Shown here piece by piece: positions 6,559 through 9,109 of a stretch of DNA of 9,109 nucleotides (positions within the stretch are counted from its first letter, which is position 1; each line of letters opens with the position of its first letter). Origin of the DNA: an uncultured Collinsella sp. (lineage in GTDB: Bacteria > Actinomycetota > Coriobacteriia > Coriobacteriales > Coriobacteriaceae). The position numbers and the translations under genes were made by a program. Under the pieces are notes generated by a model. It was not told the DNA's origin, ran no database searches, and worked only from the letters and a program-made list of their open reading frames with translations. The DNA lies in assembly GCA_900765185.1 (NCBI GenBank), contig CAAFQT010000063.1, positions 1-9,109 on the forward strand, written 5' to 3'.

Positions 6559-7234
6559 TCCGATTCTGCTGACCGCCATCTGCGCCGTGGTCTCGTTCTT
6601 TATCGGGGCGATTCCGTTTGGCCTTATCCTGGGCCGCGTGTTCAACCACACCGACATTCGCAAGGCGGGTTCCGGCAACATCGGCACCACCAACGCACTG
6701 CGCGTGGCCGGCCCCAAGGTGGCCGCGCTCACGCTGCTGCTCGACTGCCTTAAGGGCGCCATCTGCGTTGTCATCGCCCGTCCGCTCATCGCGAGCGTGG
6801 GCTATGGCTTTCCGCCGAACATCATGGCACCTGGAGCCCCCGGCGATTGGATGCTCGGCGTCATCTGCCTGGCAGCGGTGTGGGGCCATATCTTCTCGCC
6901 CTATCTCAACTTCCACGGCGGCAAGGGTATCGCAGTTGGTCTGGGTGTCATCCTCGCCTGGTACTGGCCTATTGGCCTGTCGCTGCTGGGCATGTTTATC
7001 GTGGCCGTCGCCATCACCAAGTTTGTGTCGGTGGGCTCGCTTGCCGCCGCCATCGGTCTTCCCATCGCTGCCTGCGCGGTCTTTCCGTACAGCAGCCTGG
7101 GACTTAAGTTTTGCATGGCGATGATCGGCATCACCGTGGTGTGGGCCCATCGTGCGAACATCAAAAAGCTCATGACCGGTAAGGAGTCCAAGCTCTCGTT
7201 TACCAAACGCGTCACCGAGCCCGATGATAAGTAG
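6551..7234 (+). CDS. plsY: Acyl-phosphate:glycerol-3-phosphate acyltransferase PlsY
   Basis: PlsY is an integral membrane enzyme that transfers an acyl group from acyl-phosphate (made by PlsX, not in this window) to sn-glycerol-3-phosphate. The product is lysophosphatidate. The 227 residues contain several hydrophobic spans (about 4-27, 52-80, 100-118, 126-150, 152-178 and 185-199). The three conserved cytosolic motifs are present: GSGNIGTTN at 40-48, FHGGKGIA at 121-128 and HRANIKKLMTGKE at 200-212. Small departures from better-known sequences are Thr in GTTN, where Ala is common, and His in FHGGKG. A Pro/Gly-rich loop at about 87-99 makes the protein slightly longer than many relatives. It starts inside der and ends nine bases before gpsA, which makes its substrate. 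Confidence 0.96.
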   Translation: MHNPILLTAICAVVSFFIGAIPFGLILGRVFNHTDIRKAGSGNIGTTNALRVAGPKVAALTLLLDCLKGAICVVIARPLIASVGYGFPPNIMAPGAPGDWMLGVICLAAVWGHIFSPYLNFHGGKGIAVGLGVILAWYWPIGLSLLGMFIVAVAITKFVSVGSLAAAIGLPIAACAVFPYSSLGLKFCMAMIGITVVWAHRANIKKLMTGKESKLSFTKRVTEPDDK

Positions 7235-7243
7235 GAGAGAGTC

Positions 7244-8251
7244 ATGAATGTTGCGCTGATTGGCTCCGGCTCCTGGGGAACCGCCGTCGCCGGCCTTGCC
7301 GCCGCGCGAGCCGAGCGCGTGACCATGTGGGCCCATAGTGAGCAGACGGCGGCCGGCATTAATGGCGAGCACCGTAACCCCCGGTATTTGGTGGACTACG
7401 AGCTGCCCGGCAACGTCGTCGCCACCACGGACCTGTCGCAGGCGCTCGACGGCGCCGAGGCCATCATCTTTGCCGTTCCTTCGACGCACCTTCGCAGCGT
7501 GTGCCACCAGGCCGCGACCTTTATCGCCGCCGATACCCCGGTGCTCTGCCTCACCAAGGGCATTGAGCCCGAGTCCGGCCTGCTCATGAGCGAGGTCATC
7601 GCCAGCGAGATCGGCAACGAGTCGCGCGTGGCGGCGCTCTCGGGCCCCAACCATGCTGAGGAAATCTGCCGCGGCGGGCTCTCTGCCGCCGTCATCGCCA
7701 GCGAAGATCCGCAGATAGGGGAGACCTTTAAGGACCTACTCCTGTCCACGGCCTTTCGCATCTACCTGTCGCAAGACATGACCGGTGTCGAGGTCTGCGG
7801 CGCCATGAAAAATGTCATCGCCATCGTGTGCGGCATCTCCGCCGGCACCGGTGCCGGCGACAACACGCTCGCCCTTATCATGACGCGCGGCCTGGCCGAG
7901 ATTAGCCGTCTGGTGCATGCCCGCGGCGGTCAAGCTATGACCTGCATGGGACTTGCCGGCATGGGTGACCTCATTGCCACCTGCACCTCCGAGCATTCGC
8001 GCAACCGCACCTTTGGCTACGAGTTTGCCCACGGCGTTTCGCTCGACGAGTACCAGACGCGCACGCATATGGTTGTCGAGGGCGCCGTCGCCGCCCGCAG
8101 CGTGAGCGAACTCGCCCGTTCGCTGGGCGTAGACATTCCGCTCACCTTTGCCGTGGAGCAAACGCTCTACAACGGTGTTACTTTGGATAGGGCGCTCGAG
8201 ATTCTCACCGACCGCGTCCCTTCTCAAGAGTTCTACGGACTCACCGACTAG
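7244..8251 (+). CDS. gpsA: Glycerol-3-phosphate dehydrogenase [NAD(P)+]
   Basis: GpsA reduces dihydroxyacetone phosphate to sn-glycerol-3-phosphate, the backbone that PlsY acylates. The protein has 335 residues, as usual. The Rossmann nucleotide-binding motif GSGSWG is at 7-12, AVPSTHLR at 77-84, and the conserved Lys105 is in LTKGIE. SGPNHAEE at 133-140 is a common form of the family's GPxxAxE motif. The expected catalytic Lys189 is in GAMKNVIAI, and GLAGMGDL is at 246-253, followed by SRNR (262-265), which contacts substrate phosphate. The start has GGAG centred about eight bases upstream, overlapping the plsY stop. Gene order plsY-gpsA is widely conserved and fits the metabolic link. No defect is visible. 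Confidence 0.97.
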   Translation: MNVALIGSGSWGTAVAGLAAARAERVTMWAHSEQTAAGINGEHRNPRYLVDYELPGNVVATTDLSQALDGAEAIIFAVPSTHLRSVCHQAATFIAADTPVLCLTKGIEPESGLLMSEVIASEIGNESRVAALSGPNHAEEICRGGLSAAVIASEDPQIGETFKDLLLSTAFRIYLSQDMTGVEVCGAMKNVIAIVCGISAGTGAGDNTLALIMTRGLAEISRLVHARGGQAMTCMGLAGMGDLIATCTSEHSRNRTFGYEFAHGVSLDEYQTRTHMVVEGAVAARSVSELARSLGVDIPLTFAVEQTLYNGVTLDRALEILTDRVPSQEFYGLTD

Positions 8252-8269
8252 CGCAGAAAGGCTTCTACC

Positions 8270-8941
8270 ATGGGTTCCATCAAAATCGCTCCGTCCGTCC
8301 TTTCGGCCGATATGGCCAACCTCAAGGGCGAGCTCGACAAGATCGCCGGTGCCGACTACGTGCACTTCGACGTTATGGACGGTCACTTTACCGGCAACCT
8401 CACCTTTGGCGTCGACATCCTCAAGGCCGTCAAGCGCTCCACCGATGTACCGGTCGACGCGCACCTGATGGTGTCGAACCCCGACGAGACGGTCGATTGG
8501 TACACCGACGCCGGTGCCGATATGATCACCGTCCACTACGAGGCTTCCACGCACCTGCACCGCACGCTCACCCATCTGCAGCAGCGCGGCGTCAAGGCAG
8601 GCGTGGTGCTCAACCCCGCCACCCCCGTGTGCGTGCTCGAGAGCATCATCGACGTCGTCGATATGGTGCTGCTCATGAGCGTGAACCCGGGCTTTGGCGG
8701 CCAGAGCTTTATCCCGGGCACTATCGCCAAACTGCACGAGCTCAAGGCCATGTGCGAGCGCCACGGCGTGTCGCCCATGATCGAGGTCGACGGCGGCATT
8801 TCTTCCAAGAACATTGCCGAGGTCGTCAAGGCTGGTGCCAACGTTCTCGTGGCCGGCTCCGCCGTATTTAAGTCCGAAGATCCCGCCGCCGAGGTTGCGC
8901 TGCTGCAGAAGCTGGGCAATGAGGCCGCACAGGAGGCATAA
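8270..8941 (+). CDS. rpe: Ribulose-phosphate 3-epimerase
   Basis: Rpe interconverts D-ribulose 5-phosphate and D-xylulose 5-phosphate in the pentose phosphate pathway. The 223-residue protein shows the TIM-barrel family motifs in order: APSVLSAD (7-14), HFDVMDGHF (32-40), DAHLM (63-67), SVNPGFGGQSF (137-147), EVDGGI (172-177) and VAGSAVF (194-200). Metal and catalytic residues are present: His32, Asp34, His65 and Asp174. One oddity is Thr41-Gly42 after DVMDGHF, where most relatives carry Val-Pro. The ATG has AGAAAGG eight bases upstream and lies 18 bases after gpsA. Allulose-6-phosphate 3-epimerase is a related possibility but less likely, given the close match to Rpe motifs. There is no obvious metabolic link to the lipid genes beside it. 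Confidence 0.94.
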   Translation: MGSIKIAPSVLSADMANLKGELDKIAGADYVHFDVMDGHFTGNLTFGVDILKAVKRSTDVPVDAHLMVSNPDETVDWYTDAGADMITVHYEASTHLHRTLTHLQQRGVKAGVVLNPATPVCVLESIIDVVDMVLLMSVNPGFGGQSFIPGTIAKLHELKAMCERHGVSPMIEVDGGISSKNIAEVVKAGANVLVAGSAVFKSEDPAAEVALLQKLGNEAAQEA

Positions 8942-8947
8942 ACCCTT

Positions 8948-9109
8948 ATGACCGCAGGTCAAAACCGCATACCCGTGAATCTTGACTACGCCGCCTCGAC
9001 GCCCATGCGCGCCGAGGCGCTCCTTGCGCAGCGCGAATATGACGACAGCGAGCTTGCCGGCGTCAACCCCAACTCGCTGCACTCGCTCGGCCGCAAGGCC
9101 GCCGCGCGC
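8948..9109 (+). CDS. Cysteine desulfurase (NifS/IscS-like), 5' part, cut by window edge
   Basis: These PLP enzymes remove sulfur from cysteine to supply Fe-S cluster assembly or tRNA thiolation. Only the first 54 codons are present. They show the family's opening: NLDYAASTP (11-19), matching the conserved LDxAATTP strand, and NPNSLHSLGRKA (40-51), matching the NPSSxHxxG element near the cofactor site. The PLP lysine and active-site cysteine lie outside the window, so activity cannot be judged. AGGAGG at 8931-8936, inside the end of rpe, is 11 bases before the ATG, and only six bases separate the two genes. Whether it is dedicated to Fe-S assembly (IscS/NifS) or to tRNA thiolation with MnmA depends on what follows. 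Confidence 0.82.
   Translation, partial: MTAGQNRIPVNLDYAASTPMRAEALLAQREYDDSELAGVNPNSLHSLGRKAAAR

Noticed and set aside
5668..9082. Other long minus-strand open frames (5668-6789, 6530-7654, 7736-9082)
   Set aside because: These lie opposite der, plsY, gpsA and rpe, have the same Asp/His/Gly/Val-rich shadow composition, and show no family motif.
1..9109. CRISPR arrays, insertion sequences, tRNA genes, phage genes or a defence island
   Set aside because: None were seen. Coding genes fill almost the whole window, all have housekeeping identities or a conserved family, and there are no repeats or shifts in base composition that suggest transfer.

Overview
The window is a dense, single-strand gene cluster from a GC-rich bacterium. 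Eleven genes all read on the + strand, the first cut by the left edge and the last by the right edge. No intergenic gap exceeds about 70 bases. I see no RNA gene, mobile element, CRISPR array, repeat family, promoter or terminator. High GC, GC-rich third codon positions, MEP-pathway isoprenoid synthesis and a clostridia-like gene order (cmk-plsC-ispH-DUF512-der-plsY-gpsA) fit a member of the Coriobacteriia such as Collinsella or a relative. This taxonomic guess rests on family knowledge and was not tested by a search.

Left part (1-1384): the 3' end of scpB (chromosome condensation and segregation) overlaps rluB, a 23S rRNA pseudouridine synthase. This pair is a common bacterial neighbourhood. 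After a 66-base spacer comes cmk (CMP kinase), then plsC (1-acyl-glycerol-3-phosphate acyltransferase), ispH (last MEP-pathway enzyme, [4Fe-4S]) and an uncharacterised PDZ/radical-SAM-like/DUF512 protein. These are joined by 2-17 base gaps.

Right part (5224-9109): der (double-GTPase ribosome assembly factor) overlaps plsY (acyl-phosphate:G3P acyltransferase). Then follow gpsA (G3P dehydrogenase), rpe (ribulose-phosphate 3-epimerase) and the 5' end of a NifS/IscS-like cysteine desulfurase gene.

Functionally, GpsA makes sn-glycerol-3-phosphate, PlsY acylates it to lysophosphatidate and PlsC acylates that to phosphatidate. Cmk feeds the CTP pool used for CDP-diacylglycerol and nucleic acids. 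RluB and Der both act on the large ribosomal subunit. IspH and the DUF512 protein carry iron-sulfur-type cysteines, and a cysteine desulfurase lies at the end of the run. The whole is best read as a housekeeping operon or superoperon. I found no convincing new biological system. The points most worth a second look are the DUF512 protein, whose function is unknown, and a PlsC whose catalytic HX4D motif reads HX4E.
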